Positions 7,129 to 15,393 of a stretch of DNA of 36,883 nucleotides are shown here, in pieces. A program made the position numbers and the translations under genes. This stretch comes from Desulfobulbus sp. Its GTDB lineage: Bacteria > Desulfobacterota > Desulfobulbia > Desulfobulbales > Desulfobulbaceae. The stretch's first letter is position 1. Every line of letters begins with the position of its first letter. The notes beneath the pieces are model-generated. The model was given only the letters and a program-made list of their open reading frames with translations. It made no database searches and was not told the DNA's origin. Location: the NCBI GenBank assembly GCA_011051875.1, contig DRKI01000186.1:1-36883 (forward strand), in the 5' to 3' direction.

Positions 7129-7609
7129 CGACGATTTCCCGGATCCATTGTTCAACCTGGGCCCGGGTGGGCAGCAGACCGGCGCTCTTGAGGCGGCCGT
7201 TGAGCATCAGGGCCGGGGTGTGGAGGACACCGGCCCGGCCGATCTCGTCCGGATCGTGGACCTGGTCGATGGCCGCGGCGATCCGCATCTCGTCCAGGAT
7301 CTCCATGACCATGGTCTGCAGGTTGTTGCAGGAGACGCAGCCCGGCCCGAAGATCCGCACCTCCAGAGCCGGATGCTCACGTTCCTCGCGCTGCAGGTGC
7401 AGCCGGTACTCGCGGCGAAGGGCCTGGCGGTATTCCTCCTCCCGGCCCGGCGGAATGTAGTTCCTGTCCCTGATTTCCGCAAAGAGGAGCTCCGCGGCCA
7501 GGTCCTCGTCCAGTTCCAGGGCGGCGATCCTGTTCAGGGCCTGGTCCAGGCCGATCAGCCCGACACTGACCGCTCCCAGGCGAATGGTTCGGGATGTTGC
7601 TGCGTCCAT
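7121..7609 (-). CDS. CxxC thioredoxin-fold protein with an extra N-terminal helical domain
   Basis: ATG 7609 is preferred to an upstream TTG at 7687 because the homologous-looking region begins at MDAATSRTIRLG; no clear Shine-Dalgarno is seen for either. The 162-residue protein has two parts. Residues 8-75 (GAVSVGLIGLDQALNRI...LLFAEIRDRNYIPPG...) are predicted helical, and I know this only as an uncharacterised domain. Residues 82-160 resemble small redox-active thioredoxins: FGPGC91-VSC94-NNL in place of CxxC, a cis-Pro motif TPALMLNG (131-138) and a terminal helix. There is no signal peptide, so it should act in the cytosol as a thiol-disulfide or metal(loid)-handling protein. It overlaps the mscM-like gene, suggesting a shared transcript. 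The redox fold is well supported; the substrate is unknown. Confidence 0.78.
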   Translation of the reverse strand: MDAATSRTIRLGAVSVGLIGLDQALNRIAALELDEDLAAELLFAEIRDRNYIPPGREEEYRQALRREYRLHLQREEREHPALEVRIFGPGCVSCNNLQTMVMEILDEMRIAAAIDQVHDPDEIGRAGVLHTPALMLNGRLKSAGLLPTRAQVEQWIREIVDA

Positions 7610-7782
7610 TTTCGGGTTTCGGGTTGGGGTTCTTTTCCGCTCCTGCGGAGATGCCGGTCTGTTCCAATTGATCGTAATGGTACACAATGGCGGCCTGGTC
7701 GTAAACCGGGAACTTGCGGCCAGGGCCTGGTTCCCCCCTTGCCGGCAGTGTTTTTTTACGGGAAAAGGGCGGCTGCCGCTGC

Positions 7783-7788
7783 TATAGT
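7783..7788 (+). promoter_or_regulatory. Possible -10 element (TATAGT) directly before the CCA-enzyme start
   Basis: TATAGT ends seven bases before ATG 7795. No Shine-Dalgarno is visible between them, and no convincing -35 lies 16-18 bp upstream. If it is a real -10, the mRNA would start at or next to the ATG and be leaderless. Confidence 0.3.
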
Positions 7789-7794
7789 GGGCCC

Positions 7795-9300
7795 ATGCGA
7801 TCTTCGACCGTTTCCATAGCGCGGACCCGGATCCTCGATCTCCTCGGCCCCGGCCTCCTGGCCCGGTTGACGGAGATTTACCGCGTTCTGCCCGACGAAC
7901 TCTACCTGGCCGGCGGCACGGTGCGCGACCTGCTTCTCGGACGCGCTCCCGCGGACATTGACCTGACCGTCGATCACCGGGCCCGGAGGTGGGCGCGCCG
8001 CCTGGCCGGGCTCACCGGCGGCGCCTTTGTGGTGCTTGGCCGGGAGGAGGACGCGGCCCGGGTGGTCTGGCAGGGGAAGGGGGTCGATTTTTCCTCCTTC
8101 CGCGAGGGCGCGGCCACCATTGGCGAGGAGCTGCTGAAACGGGATATCACGGTCAACGCCATGGCCGTGCGGATCGATCCCCTGCTGGCCGGAGGGCGGG
8201 AGCGCCGGCCGGACGCGCTCCAGGTCATCGACCCGGCCGGCGGGATCCGTGATCTCGACCGCCGCCTGATCCGTGTCACCTCGCGCTGGTCCTTCACCGC
8301 CGATCCCCTGCGGCTGCTGCGCGTGTTCCGCTTTGCCGCCGTGCTCGACTTTGCCATCGATCCCCAAACCCTGGAGCTGGCCCGCCGGAAGCGCGAGCTG
8401 ATCAGCCGGGTGGCGGCGGAACGGATCAGCCACGAGCTGGACCTGATCATGGCCTCGGAGCGCGCCCACCTTGCCTTTGCCGCCATGGCCGAAACCGGGC
8501 TCCTCTGGGAGATCGTCCCGGAGCTGGAGGCCGGGGTGGGCATGGAACAGCCGGCCAGCCACCACCTGGACGTCTTTGCCCACTGCCTGGAGGCCCTGGG
8601 CCGGATGGAAGAGATCCAGCAGGATCCGGCCCGCTTCTTCCCGGAGCACGGCCCGCTCTTCAATGCCTACCTGGCCCGGGACCGGCGCCGGGTCCGGCTC
8701 AAGTGGGCCGCCCTGCTCCACGATGCGGGCAAGCCGGTGACCTATGCCATCAACGAGGACAAGGGCGGCCGGATCACCTTCTACAACCATGACCTGAAGG
8801 GCGCCGACATCCTGGCCGATCTCGCGGCCCGGCTCCGCTGGAGCCGCGATGACACCTCCACGATCGCCTCCCTGGTGGCGGCCCACATGCGGCCCTTTTT
8901 CCTGGCCAATGTGCTGCGCAGGGGGGAACTCACCCTCAAGGCATGCCTGCGCCTGATCAATACCATGGGCGATGAGCTGCCCGGCCTGTTCCTGCTCGCC
9001 ATGGCCGACGCCCTGGCAGGCAGGGGCGAGGGCAGGCCCGACGCCATGGAAGAGGAACTCGCCGCCCTCTTTGCCCGGCTGGAAGAGGTGCGGAGGCGGA
9101 ACGTGGTCCCGGTCCGCTCGGCACCGCCGCTTATCACTGGCCGCGACCTGATCGAGGAGCTGGGGCTTGAGCCGGGCCCGATTTTTCGCGATATCCTGTC
9201 CCGGGTGGAGGAGGCGCAGATGGAGAGAACCATCACCACCCGCGGCCAGGCATTGGCCCTGGCCGCGGCCTGTGCCCGGCAGGCAGGGGAAAACCATTGA
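7795..9300 (+). CDS. CCA tRNA nucleotidyltransferase / poly(A) polymerase family protein with HD domain
   Basis: The 501-residue product has the class II nucleotidyltransferase signature YLAGGTVRDLLLG (37-49) followed by D54-I-D56, the two metal-binding aspartates. It continues with the RNA- and nucleotide-binding segment KRDITVNAMA (near 117-126) and RLLRVFRFAAVLDF (173-186). An HD domain motif, ALLHDAGKP, has its His-Asp pair at 309-310. These proteins add or repair the 3' CCA of tRNAs, although some bacterial relatives are poly(A) polymerases or only A-adding or CC-adding enzymes. The family split cannot be decided here. ATG 7795 was chosen because the upstream in-frame extension is low-complexity and there is no better start. 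The gene ends 19 bp before rlmE and heads a long plus-strand run. Confidence 0.9.
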   Translation: MRSSTVSIARTRILDLLGPGLLARLTEIYRVLPDELYLAGGTVRDLLLGRAPADIDLTVDHRARRWARRLAGLTGGAFVVLGREEDAARVVWQGKGVDFSSFREGAATIGEELLKRDITVNAMAVRIDPLLAGGRERRPDALQVIDPAGGIRDLDRRLIRVTSRWSFTADPLRLLRVFRFAAVLDFAIDPQTLELARRKRELISRVAAERISHELDLIMASERAHLAFAAMAETGLLWEIVPELEAGVGMEQPASHHLDVFAHCLEALGRMEEIQQDPARFFPEHGPLFNAYLARDRRRVRLKWAALLHDAGKPVTYAINEDKGGRITFYNHDLKGADILADLAARLRWSRDDTSTIASLVAAHMRPFFLANVLRRGELTLKACLRLINTMGDELPGLFLLAMADALAGRGEGRPDAMEEELAALFARLEEVRRRNVVPVRSAPPLITGRDLIEELGLEPGPIFRDILSRVEEAQMERTITTRGQALALAAACARQAGENH

Positions 9301-9319
9301 CAGAGTGGAGGCGTGCGTT

Positions 9320-9955
9320 GTGCGCAAGGTCCAGGATTTCTATTTCAAAAAGGCGAAAAAGGAAAACTATCCGGCCCGTTCGGTCTACAAGCTCGATGAG
9401 GCCCAGAAGAAGTACCGGTTTCTCAGGTCCGGGCAGCGGATCCTGGACCTGGGGTGCCATCCGGGGAGCTGGAGCCTCTATGCCGCCGGTATTGCCGGGC
9501 CGCGGGGGCAGGTGGTCGGCGTCGACCTGCAGGCCACGGACCTGGCCCCGCAAAAAGGCCATGCCGAAATCCACTGGCTCTGTTATGATGTCTATTCCGA
9601 CGACCTGGTGGCGCACCTGAAGAAACAGTGGCCGGGATTCCATGTCCTGCTCAGCGACATGGCGCCGCAGACCACCGGCAGCCCCTATGCCGACCACCAG
9701 CTTTCCCTGCGCCTGGTCCGGCGCACCCTGGAGATTGCCCGGCCGGTGCTGCACGAGCGGGGCACCTGGTACTGCAAGGCCTTCCAGGGAGAGGATTTCC
9801 CCGGCCTCGTGACCGAATGCCGGGGCCTGTTCGAAACCGTCAAGGTCGTCAAGCCGCAGAGTTCTCGGCAGGAGAGCCGCGAGGTCTTTATTCTCGGCCG
9901 GGGATATCGGCGCGGAAAGAAGAAAAATCGGGACACGGGCGGAAGGCGCCCGTGA
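9320..9955 (+). CDS. rlmE: 23S rRNA 2'-O-methyltransferase RlmE (FtsJ/RrmJ)
   Basis: GTG 9320 is the only sensible start: GGAGG at 9307-9311 is 8 bp upstream, and the frame has no nearby ATG. The 211-residue product is standard RlmE length. It has the N-terminal [16 protein letters not shown] segment with the catalytic Lys, SAM motif [22 protein letters not shown], and the catalytic-region motif [11 protein letters not shown], followed by [10 protein letters not shown]. This K-D-K-E type site methylates U2552 (E. coli numbering) in the ribosomal A-loop during 50S maturation. It lies 19 bp after the nucleotidyltransferase gene and 31 bp before yebC, in line with one transcription unit. Confidence 0.95.
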   Translation: MRKVQDFYFKKAKKENYPARSVYKLDEAQKKYRFLRSGQRILDLGCHPGSWSLYAAGIAGPRGQVVGVDLQATDLAPQKGHAEIHWLCYDVYSDDLVAHLKKQWPGFHVLLSDMAPQTTGSPYADHQLSLRLVRRTLEIARPVLHERGTWYCKAFQGEDFPGLVTECRGLFETVKVVKPQSSRQESREVFILGRGYRRGKKKNRDTGGRRP

Positions 9956-9986
9956 CGGAACGACATACGAAGCAAGGGAGAGGTAC

Positions 9987-10736
9987 GTGTCAGGACATTC
10001 GAAATGGAGCACCATCAAGAGGAAGAAAGGTGCCAATGACGCCAAGCGCGGCAAGATATTCACCAAGCTGATCAAGGAGATCACCATCGCCGCCAGGATG
10101 GGCGGTGGCGATCCTGCCGGCAATCCGCGCCTGCGCAGCGCGATCACGGCCGCCAAGGCCGAGAACATGCCCAAGGACAATATCGCCCGGGCAATCAAAA
10201 AGGGAACAGGCGATGTTGAAGGCGCTGTCTACGAGGAGATCCTCTACGAGGGATACGGACCCGGCGGGGTCGCGGTCCTCGTGGAGACCATGACCGACAA
10301 CAAGAACCGGACCGTGGCCGATGTCCGCCATTTCTTCGCCAAGAGCGGCGGCAATCTGGGTGAGTCGGGCTGCGTGGCCTGGATGTTCGACAAGAAGGGC
10401 ACCATCCTCATCGACAAGGAGAGCGTTGACGAGGAGGAGCTGATGGATATCGCCATCGAGGCCGGGGCCGAGGATGTGGTGGAGGAGGAGAGCACCTTCC
10501 AGGTCCTGACCGCGCCCGAGGATTTCAGCGAGGTGGTGGAGACCCTGGAGAAGAACAATATCGTGTTCCTTGAGGCGGCCATTGCCATGGTGCCCAAGAA
10601 CACCGTCGATGTCACCGAGGAAAAGACCGCGCGCTCGCTGCTCAAGCTGCTCGAGAACCTGGAAGACCACGACGACGTGCAGAAGGTGCACGCCAACTTC
10701 GATATTCCCGACAGCCTGATGGAGGAGCTGTCCTAG
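9987..10736 (+). CDS. yebC: YebC/PmpR family protein (probable transcriptional/translational regulator)
   Basis: GTG 9987 is preceded by AAGGGAGAGG. The 249-residue product opens [22 protein letters not shown], the YebC/TACO1 family hallmark. It has the full length and three-domain organisation of the family, including [31 protein letters not shown] and the acidic C-terminal domain ending [11 protein letters not shown]. YebC proteins were described as DNA-binding regulators (PmpR), and more recently as ribosome-associated factors that ease translation of proline-rich stretches. The gene directly precedes ruvC, a widely conserved neighbourhood, and the ruvC Shine-Dalgarno overlaps its stop codon. 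Confidence 0.96.
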   Translation: MSGHSKWSTIKRKKGANDAKRGKIFTKLIKEITIAARMGGGDPAGNPRLRSAITAAKAENMPKDNIARAIKKGTGDVEGAVYEEILYEGYGPGGVAVLVETMTDNKNRTVADVRHFFAKSGGNLGESGCVAWMFDKKGTILIDKESVDEEELMDIAIEAGAEDVVEEESTFQVLTAPEDFSEVVETLEKNNIVFLEAAIAMVPKNTVDVTEEKTARSLLKLLENLEDHDDVQKVHANFDIPDSLMEELS

Positions 10737-10743
10737 GAGGGAT

Positions 10744-11244
10744 ATGCGGATCCTCGGTATCGATCCCGGCTCCCGGGTCACCGGCTACGGCATTGTCGAC
10801 AGGCAGGCATCGGAAGTGGGCTTTGTCACCTGCGGCACGATCCGTACCGGCGGGGAGCGGGACTTCTCCCGCCGGCTCCTGGTGATCTTCGAGGGGCTCT
10901 GCCAGGTGATCGAGCGCCACCGGCCGGACGTGGCCGCGGTTGAGGACCTGTTCCTGGCCCATAATCCCCGCTCGGCCCTCAAGCTGGGCCAGGCCCGGGG
11001 CGCCGCCGTGGTGGCTGCCATGCAGAACCGGCTCGATGTCCACGATTACACGCCGCGCATGGTCAAGCAGGCCGTGGCCGGCTATGGCCAGGCCGACAAG
11101 GAACAGGTGCAGCGCATGGTCGGAATCCTGCTGCACCTGGACGGCTCTCCCTCCAGCGATGCCGCCGACGCCCTTGCCGTCGCCATCTGCCATGCCAATC
11201 ACGTCGGCCACCTGGCCGCTGTGGGGCGCCGAGCCGGCGCATAA
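10744..11244 (+). CDS. ruvC: Crossover junction endodeoxyribonuclease RuvC
   Basis: The 166-residue product begins MRILGIDPGSRVTGYGIV with catalytic Asp7. It has the AVEDLFLAHNPRSALKLGQARGA segment (catalytic Glu and the junction-binding loop) and ends with SSDAADALAVAICH, which supplies the remaining acidic residues of the RNase H-like active site. RuvC resolves Holliday junctions handed over by RuvAB. AGGAGG overlapping the yebC stop gives a strong, slightly close ribosome site. The 127-bp gap to ruvA contains an imperfect dyad (GAAAACAC/GTGTTCTC, about 11279-11295) of unknown meaning. Confidence 0.97.
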   Translation: MRILGIDPGSRVTGYGIVDRQASEVGFVTCGTIRTGGERDFSRRLLVIFEGLCQVIERHRPDVAAVEDLFLAHNPRSALKLGQARGAAVVAAMQNRLDVHDYTPRMVKQAVAGYGQADKEQVQRMVGILLHLDGSPSSDAADALAVAICHANHVGHLAAVGRRAGA

Positions 11245-11371
11245 CCCGGCATGCCTCGGCAACAGGTACGGTCAGTGGTGAAAACACGGTGTTCTCCTGG
11301 ACAGGCACCACGCGGCGGTGTCAGGGGGAGAACCGGAAAGGGACTTTTGTACAGACCTGGTTACAGAACCG

Positions 11372-11995
11372 ATGATCGCCACCCTCAGGGGCATACTGGC
11401 CCACAAGCAATCCGGCCTGGTCGTGATCGATGTACAGGGCGTGGGCTACGAAGTCCTGGTTTCGGGCCGTACCTGCGACCGGCTGCCGGCTGCGGGCGAG
11501 GAGATTTTTTTACATATCCAGACCAATGTGCGTGAGGATGCCATCACCCTGTACGGGTTCGCCGACCAGGAAGAGAAGGAACTCTTCCTGCTGCTGAACA
11601 CGGTTTCCGGCATCGGGCCCAAGCTGGCGCTCGCCATCCTGTCCGGCATGGGGGCGCGTGAGCTGTGCCGGGCCATCAACGGCAAGGACATGGCCCGCCT
11701 GACCGCGCTCTCCGGTGTGGGCAAGAAAACGGCCCAGCGGCTGTGCATGGAGCTGGGCGAGAAGGTGGTCGCCCTGGCCGCACCGGTCAGCGGTCCGGTG
11801 GCGGCCGGGCCTGCAGAAGCGCATACCGCGGAGGGCGCAGCCATGGAGGATGCGGCCTCGGCCCTGATCAACCTGGGCTATCCGCAGGCCATGGCCTGGC
11901 AGGCGCTGCGCAGCGTGCAGCAGCGTGATCCCGAGGCGGCCGCGGCCATGGAGGTGGCAGAGCTGATCCGGGAGGCCCTGCGGGCCCTGGCCTGA
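11372..11995 (+). CDS. ruvA: Holliday junction branch migration protein RuvA
   Basis: ATG 11372 gives MIATLRGILAHKQSGLVVID, the normal RuvA N-terminus; an in-frame GTG at 11318 would add 18 unlikely residues. The 207-residue product has the OB-fold domain (1-65) and the two helix-hairpin-helix motifs (LNTVSGIGPKLALAILSG and LTALSGVGKKTAQRLCMELGEK). A C-terminal UBA-like domain (about 150-205) binds RuvB. RuvA tetramers grip the Holliday junction and load RuvB rings. No good Shine-Dalgarno is seen before this ATG. The acidic pin residues cannot be confirmed by eye. Confidence 0.95.
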   Translation: MIATLRGILAHKQSGLVVIDVQGVGYEVLVSGRTCDRLPAAGEEIFLHIQTNVREDAITLYGFADQEEKELFLLLNTVSGIGPKLALAILSGMGARELCRAINGKDMARLTALSGVGKKTAQRLCMELGEKVVALAAPVSGPVAAGPAEAHTAEGAAMEDAASALINLGYPQAMAWQALRSVQQRDPEAAAAMEVAELIREALRALA

Positions 11996-12048
11996 GGCCA
12001 TGCCACCGGCAGCAATTCATGATGCGCCGCCGAACATGACGAGATGCG

Positions 12049-13098
12049 ATGAATCTTGAAGAAGAACTGAGCGGCAAACGGCTGGTGGCCTCGGACGAGC
12101 AGGAGGAGGATCGCTCCCGTGACCTGGCCCTGCGGCCGCAGCGTCTTGATCAGTACATCGGCCAGGAGCAGGTCAGAGAGAGCCTGCGTATCTTCATCCA
12201 GGCGGCGCGCCAGCGGGGCGAATCCCTGGACCATGTCCTGTTCCACGGTTTTCCCGGCCTGGGCAAGACCACCCTGGCCTATATCATCGCCAACGAGATG
12301 GAGGCGGGCATCAAGGTGACCTCGGGCCCGGTGATCGAGCGGCCCGGCGACCTGGCCGCCATCCTCACCAGTCTCCAGGCCGGCGATGTCCTGTTCATCG
12401 ACGAGATCCACCGCCTCAACCACGTGGTGGAGGAGATCCTCTACCCGGCCATGGAGGACTTTCAGCTCGATCTGGTCATCGGCCAGGGACCGGGCGCCCG
12501 GTCGGTGAAGATGGACCTGCCCCGCTTCACCCTGGTCGGCGCCACCACCCGCACCGGCCTGCTGACCCCGCCCCTGCGCGACCGGTTCGGCGTGGTGCTC
12601 CGGCTCGATTACTACAGCCCCGAGGAACTGGTGCAGATCGTCAAACGCTCCGCGGTCCTGTTCGGCATCGGCATCGACGACGAGGGGGCCCTGGAGCTGG
12701 GCCGCCGTTCCCGGGGCACGCCGCGCATCGCCAACCGGCTGCTGCGCCGGGTCCGGGACTACTCCCAGGTCGGTGGTCACCGGACCATCACCAGGGAGGT
12801 GGCTGACCAGGCCCTCACCATGCTGGCCGTGGACCGGTTCGGCCTGGACGAGATGGACCGGCGCATCCTGCTCACCCTCATCGACCGGTTCCAGGGCGGG
12901 CCCATCGGGATCGAGACCCTGGCCACCGCCGTCTGCGAGGAGAAAAACACCCTGGAAGATGTCTACGAGCCCTTTCTCATCCAGTCCGGCTTCCTGGTCC
13001 GGACCCCGCGGGGCCGGATGGCCACCCAGGCGGCCTATGAACATTTCAGGCGGCCCATGCGCAAGGGGCATGCCCGCCAGGCCGGACTCTTTGAATGA
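12049..13098 (+). CDS. ruvB: Holliday junction branch migration ATPase RuvB
   Basis: The 349-residue product has the RuvB N-terminal [14 protein letters not shown], the Walker [14 protein letters not shown] (66-78), Walker [12 protein letters not shown], the sensor I region [19 protein letters not shown] and the arginine-finger/sensor II region [18 protein letters not shown] winged-helix C-terminal domain ends in the usual QAGLFE-like tail. The Walker A reads GFPG where most RuvB proteins have GPPG; the catalytic Lys and Thr are intact. RuvB hexamers pump DNA through RuvA-bound junctions. Its TGA overlaps an ATG (ATGA at 13095-13098) that could start panB. Confidence 0.97.
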   Translation: MNLEEELSGKRLVASDEQEEDRSRDLALRPQRLDQYIGQEQVRESLRIFIQAARQRGESLDHVLFHGFPGLGKTTLAYIIANEMEAGIKVTSGPVIERPGDLAAILTSLQAGDVLFIDEIHRLNHVVEEILYPAMEDFQLDLVIGQGPGARSVKMDLPRFTLVGATTRTGLLTPPLRDRFGVVLRLDYYSPEELVQIVKRSAVLFGIGIDDEGALELGRRSRGTPRIANRLLRRVRDYSQVGGHRTITREVADQALTMLAVDRFGLDEMDRRILLTLIDRFQGGPIGIETLATAVCEEKNTLEDVYEPFLIQSGFLVRTPRGRMATQAAYEHFRRPMRKGHARQAGLFE

Positions 13099-13136
13099 AC
13101 CGGATTCCCGGGGATCATCCGGATCTGCAGGAAATA

Positions 13137-13967
13137 ATGAAAAAAAAGACAGTCAGACATATTCAGGAGATGAAGGGCAGGGAGAAGATCGCCATGCTCA
13201 CGGCCTACGATGCCGCCATTGCCGGCCTGCTGGACGGCTGCGGCATCGACATCCTGCTGGTGGGCGACTCCCTGGGCATGGTGGTGCTCGGCTACGAATC
13301 CACCGTGCCGGTGACCATGGAGGAGATGCTCCATCACGCGGCCGCCGTGCGCCGGGGCAGTCCCAATGCCCTGGTCATCGCCGACATGCCCTTTGGCTCT
13401 TTTCAGGTGAGCCCGGAGCAGGCGGTGGAAAACGGTCTCCGTTTCATGAAGGAAGGGGGCTGCGACGGGGTCAAGGTCGAGGGCGGCGGCGAGGTTTGCC
13501 GGACCGTGCGCGCCCTGGTCCGGGCCGGGGTTCCGGTCATGGGCCACCTGGGGGTCACCCCGCAGACCGCGGGGCTCCTGGGTGGCTATGGTGTCCAGGG
13601 CAGGAAGCCCGAGGCGGCGCGGCAGATGATCGCCGACGCCGACAGGCTGGTCGAGGCCGGGGTCTTTTCCCTGGTCCTGGAGTGTATCCCGGAGGAACTG
13701 GCGCAGGTGATCTCCGACCGGGTGGCGGTACCCACCCTGGGGATCGGGGCCGGCATCCACTGTGACGGCCAGGTCCTGGTGACCAATGACCTGCTCGGCC
13801 TGTTTGACCGGTTCACGCCGCATTTTGTCAAGAAATACCTTGAGCTGGCGCCCATGATCCGGGAGGCGGTGGCCGGGTTCCGTGACGATGTGCGCCAGGG
13901 GCGCTTTCCCGGCCCGGAGCACAGTTTCTCCTCGGATACGGACTTCAGTGATCTTGCCGGGTCCTGA
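13137..13967 (+). CDS. panB: 3-methyl-2-oxobutanoate hydroxymethyltransferase PanB
   Basis: PanB adds a hydroxymethyl group from methylene-THF to 2-oxoisovalerate to make ketopantoate, the first committed step of pantothenate/CoA synthesis. The sequence shows the family motifs LTAYDAAIAGLLD, LLVGDSLGMVVLGY (Mg2+-binding Asp), DMPFGSF, VKVEGG, VMGHLGVTPQ and the catalytic Glu in SLVLECIPEELA. Its (beta/alpha)8 barrel length of 276 residues is normal. ATG 13137, after CAGGAAATA, matches the usual N-terminus (MKKKTVRHIQEMKG). An ATG at 13095 overlapping the ruvB stop would add 14 residues and make coupling to ruvB direct. No panC or panD is in the window. Confidence 0.95.
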   Translation: MKKKTVRHIQEMKGREKIAMLTAYDAAIAGLLDGCGIDILLVGDSLGMVVLGYESTVPVTMEEMLHHAAAVRRGSPNALVIADMPFGSFQVSPEQAVENGLRFMKEGGCDGVKVEGGGEVCRTVRALVRAGVPVMGHLGVTPQTAGLLGGYGVQGRKPEAARQMIADADRLVEAGVFSLVLECIPEELAQVISDRVAVPTLGIGAGIHCDGQVLVTNDLLGLFDRFTPHFVKKYLELAPMIREAVAGFRDDVRQGRFPGPEHSFSSDTDFSDLAGS

Positions 13968-13968
13968 C

Positions 13969-14646
13969 ATGGTGCTGGCCAGGATTCCGGAGCCCGAGCT
14001 GATGGAGGATACGGCCCAGGGCATGGCCTATGCCGAGGCCGATTTTTCCGGCCCCAATACCAGCTTTCTCCGTCTCTTTGCCGAGCTGTTCCCTGACTTT
14101 GCCGGTACAGGCCGGGTCCTTGACCTGGGCTGCGGCCCGGCCGATATCCTGATCCATTTCGCGCTCTGCCATCCCCGGACCCGCTGCCTCGGCATCGACG
14201 GCGCCGAGGCCATGCTGGCGCCGGGCCGCGAGGTGGTGACCCTGGAGCGACTCGGCGGCCGGGTGGAACTCTGCTGCCACCGCCTGCCCCTGGGCGCGGC
14301 GGAGTTCGGGAAGTTCGATGTCATCCTCTCCAACAGCCTGCTCCACCACCTGCACGATCCCCATGTCCTGTGGCGCACGGTCACGGACCTGGCCGCACCG
14401 GGCTGCCTGCTGCTGGTCATGGATCTCTCCCGGCCTCCCTCCACGGAGGCGGCCCGCAGGATCGTGGAGACCTATGCCGGTGACGAGCCGGAGATTCTGA
14501 AGACGGATTTTTATAACTCGCTCCTGGCATCCTTCCGGGTCGACGAAGTCAGGACCCAGCTCCGGCAGGCCGGCCTTCCCCTTGTGTGCCGGCAGATCAG
14601 CGACCGCCACCTTGCAGCCTGGGGCAGGGTGGGGATAGGGGAGTGA
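13969..14646 (+). CDS. Class I SAM-dependent methyltransferase, substrate unknown
   Basis: ATG 13969 lies one base after the panB stop. The 225-residue product has SAM motif I, RVLDLGCGPADILIHFA (about 45-61), an acidic post-I motif LGIDGAEAML, motif II-III residues KFDVILSNSLLHHLHDP (about 113-129) and the late motif GCLLLVMDLSRPP. The fold is a class I Rossmann methyltransferase of the Methyltransf_11/25 type; the HHLHDP segment is typical of small-molecule or tRNA-modification relatives such as CmoA-like proteins, but I cannot assign a substrate. Its place behind panB suggests cotranscription rather than a shared pathway. It is convergent with the CYTH gene. Confidence 0.85.
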   Translation: MVLARIPEPELMEDTAQGMAYAEADFSGPNTSFLRLFAELFPDFAGTGRVLDLGCGPADILIHFALCHPRTRCLGIDGAEAMLAPGREVVTLERLGGRVELCCHRLPLGAAEFGKFDVILSNSLLHHLHDPHVLWRTVTDLAAPGCLLLVMDLSRPPSTEAARRIVETYAGDEPEILKTDFYNSLLASFRVDEVRTQLRQAGLPLVCRQISDRHLAAWGRVGIGE

Positions 14647-14709
14647 CCGGACAGGGGATGCCGGCGCGCGGTTACCCGGCTCCGGACCCGACGAGTTCCC
14701 GTCCCTGTC

Positions 14710-15180
14710 TCATCGCGGCCACCTCCTGTACGGATTCCTTGCCAGGCTGGCGTTGAAGTAACGCCCGTCGCCGGTCACTTCCCTGCCCAGCCACGGCGGC
14801 CTCGGGAATTCCTGCACCTCCGAGGACAGCTCGATCTCCGCCACAATGAGCCCCTGGTTCTCGCCGGCAAACTCGTCGATCTCCCAGGTAAATCCTTCAT
14901 ACTCCACCAGGTAGCGCATCTTCTCGATCAGCGGCCCGGTGCAGAGCGTCTCCAGCATCTCGCGCGCATCGGTCAGCGGAATGGGATACTCGTATTCCGC
15001 CCGGGCCGCGCCGCGGCTTTTCCCCTTGATGGTCAGAAATCCCTTCTCCTCCACGGTCCGGACCCGCACCGTAACACCGCTGCCGCTCATGATGTAGCCC
15101 TGCCGGTAGAGCCGCCCCCGGGCGGACTGTCGCCAGGAGTCGTTGCGGAGCAGGAATTTTCTCTCTATCTCGATGGCCAT
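14710..15180 (-). CDS. CYTH-domain protein (triphosphate tunnel metalloenzyme)
   Basis: ATG 15180 has GAAGGAGA about 8 bp upstream and begins MAIEIERKFLL, carrying the diagnostic ExExK motif at residues 4-8. The 156-residue product has the alternating charged beta strands expected of the CYTH tunnel fold, including RQGYIMSG, TVRVRTVEEKGFLTIKGKS, EYEYPIPL, EIDEFAGENQGLIVAEIEL and a final LARNPYR. Single-domain bacterial members hydrolyse inorganic triphosphate or, less often, act as class IV adenylate cyclases. Sequence alone does not separate these. It is transcribed away from the large regulatory gap upstream and is convergent with the methyltransferase gene. Confidence 0.92.
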   Translation of the reverse strand: MAIEIERKFLLRNDSWRQSARGRLYRQGYIMSGSGVTVRVRTVEEKGFLTIKGKSRGAARAEYEYPIPLTDAREMLETLCTGPLIEKMRYLVEYEGFTWEIDEFAGENQGLIVAEIELSSEVQEFPRPPWLGREVTGDGRYFNASLARNPYRRWPR

Positions 15181-15228
15181 GGTGATCGTCTCCTTCTGGT
15201 TTCGCGTCCTGTTTCGCCCTGCTTCCGG

Positions 15229-15265
15229 TGCAAGGTTTTTCTTCCAGTGCAAGATTTCACTTGCA
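15229..15265. promoter_or_regulatory. Repeated dyad TGCAAG...TGCAAG-N6-CTTGCA, candidate upstream activator site
   Basis: A perfect dyad, TGCAAG (15248-15253), N6, CTTGCA (15260-15265), is preceded 19 bp upstream by another TGCAAG (15229-15234). The shape resembles NtrC-family enhancer sites (6-bp arms around a short spacer, about 18 bp overall). It sits about 113 bp upstream of the sigma-54-like element, a usual enhancer distance. Confidence 0.4.
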
Positions 15266-15377
15266 TCGGCAGGGCTGCATATCAGTGAAAATATCCGGGG
15301 GTGTTTCAGGTATATTTTGTTATATCAGTATGTTGTCTTGTCGGATTGGAGTGGAACGCCGCTTGCAAAGCCCATGA

Positions 15378-15393
15378 TGGCGACCTGCCTGCA
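15378..15393 (+). promoter_or_regulatory. Candidate sigma-54 (-24/-12) promoter
   Basis: TGGCGACCTGCCTGCA matches the consensus TGGCAC-N5-TTGCA at the invariant GG and GC with correct spacing, differing at three less critical positions. It predicts a start near 15404 and a leader of about 225 nt before the transporter ATG. A second element at 15534 has a perfect TGGCAC but its GC is one base too close. Confidence 0.35.

Noticed and set aside
5152-7191. 679-codon open frame on the plus strand
   Set aside because: Its second half is opposite the mechanosensitive channel and its first half is out of frame with the PP-loop gene. Composition is low-complexity; the other frames hold recognisable proteins.
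7756-9327. 523-codon minus-strand open frame opposite the nucleotidyltransferase gene
   Set aside because: No motif, Q/G-rich, antisense to a gene with clear catalytic motifs.
11245-11371. Possible LexA/SOS box between ruvC and ruvA
   Set aside because: The dyad GAAAACAC/GTGTTCTC and the CTGG/ACAG words do not match the LexA motifs I know for proteobacteria. No site could be supported.
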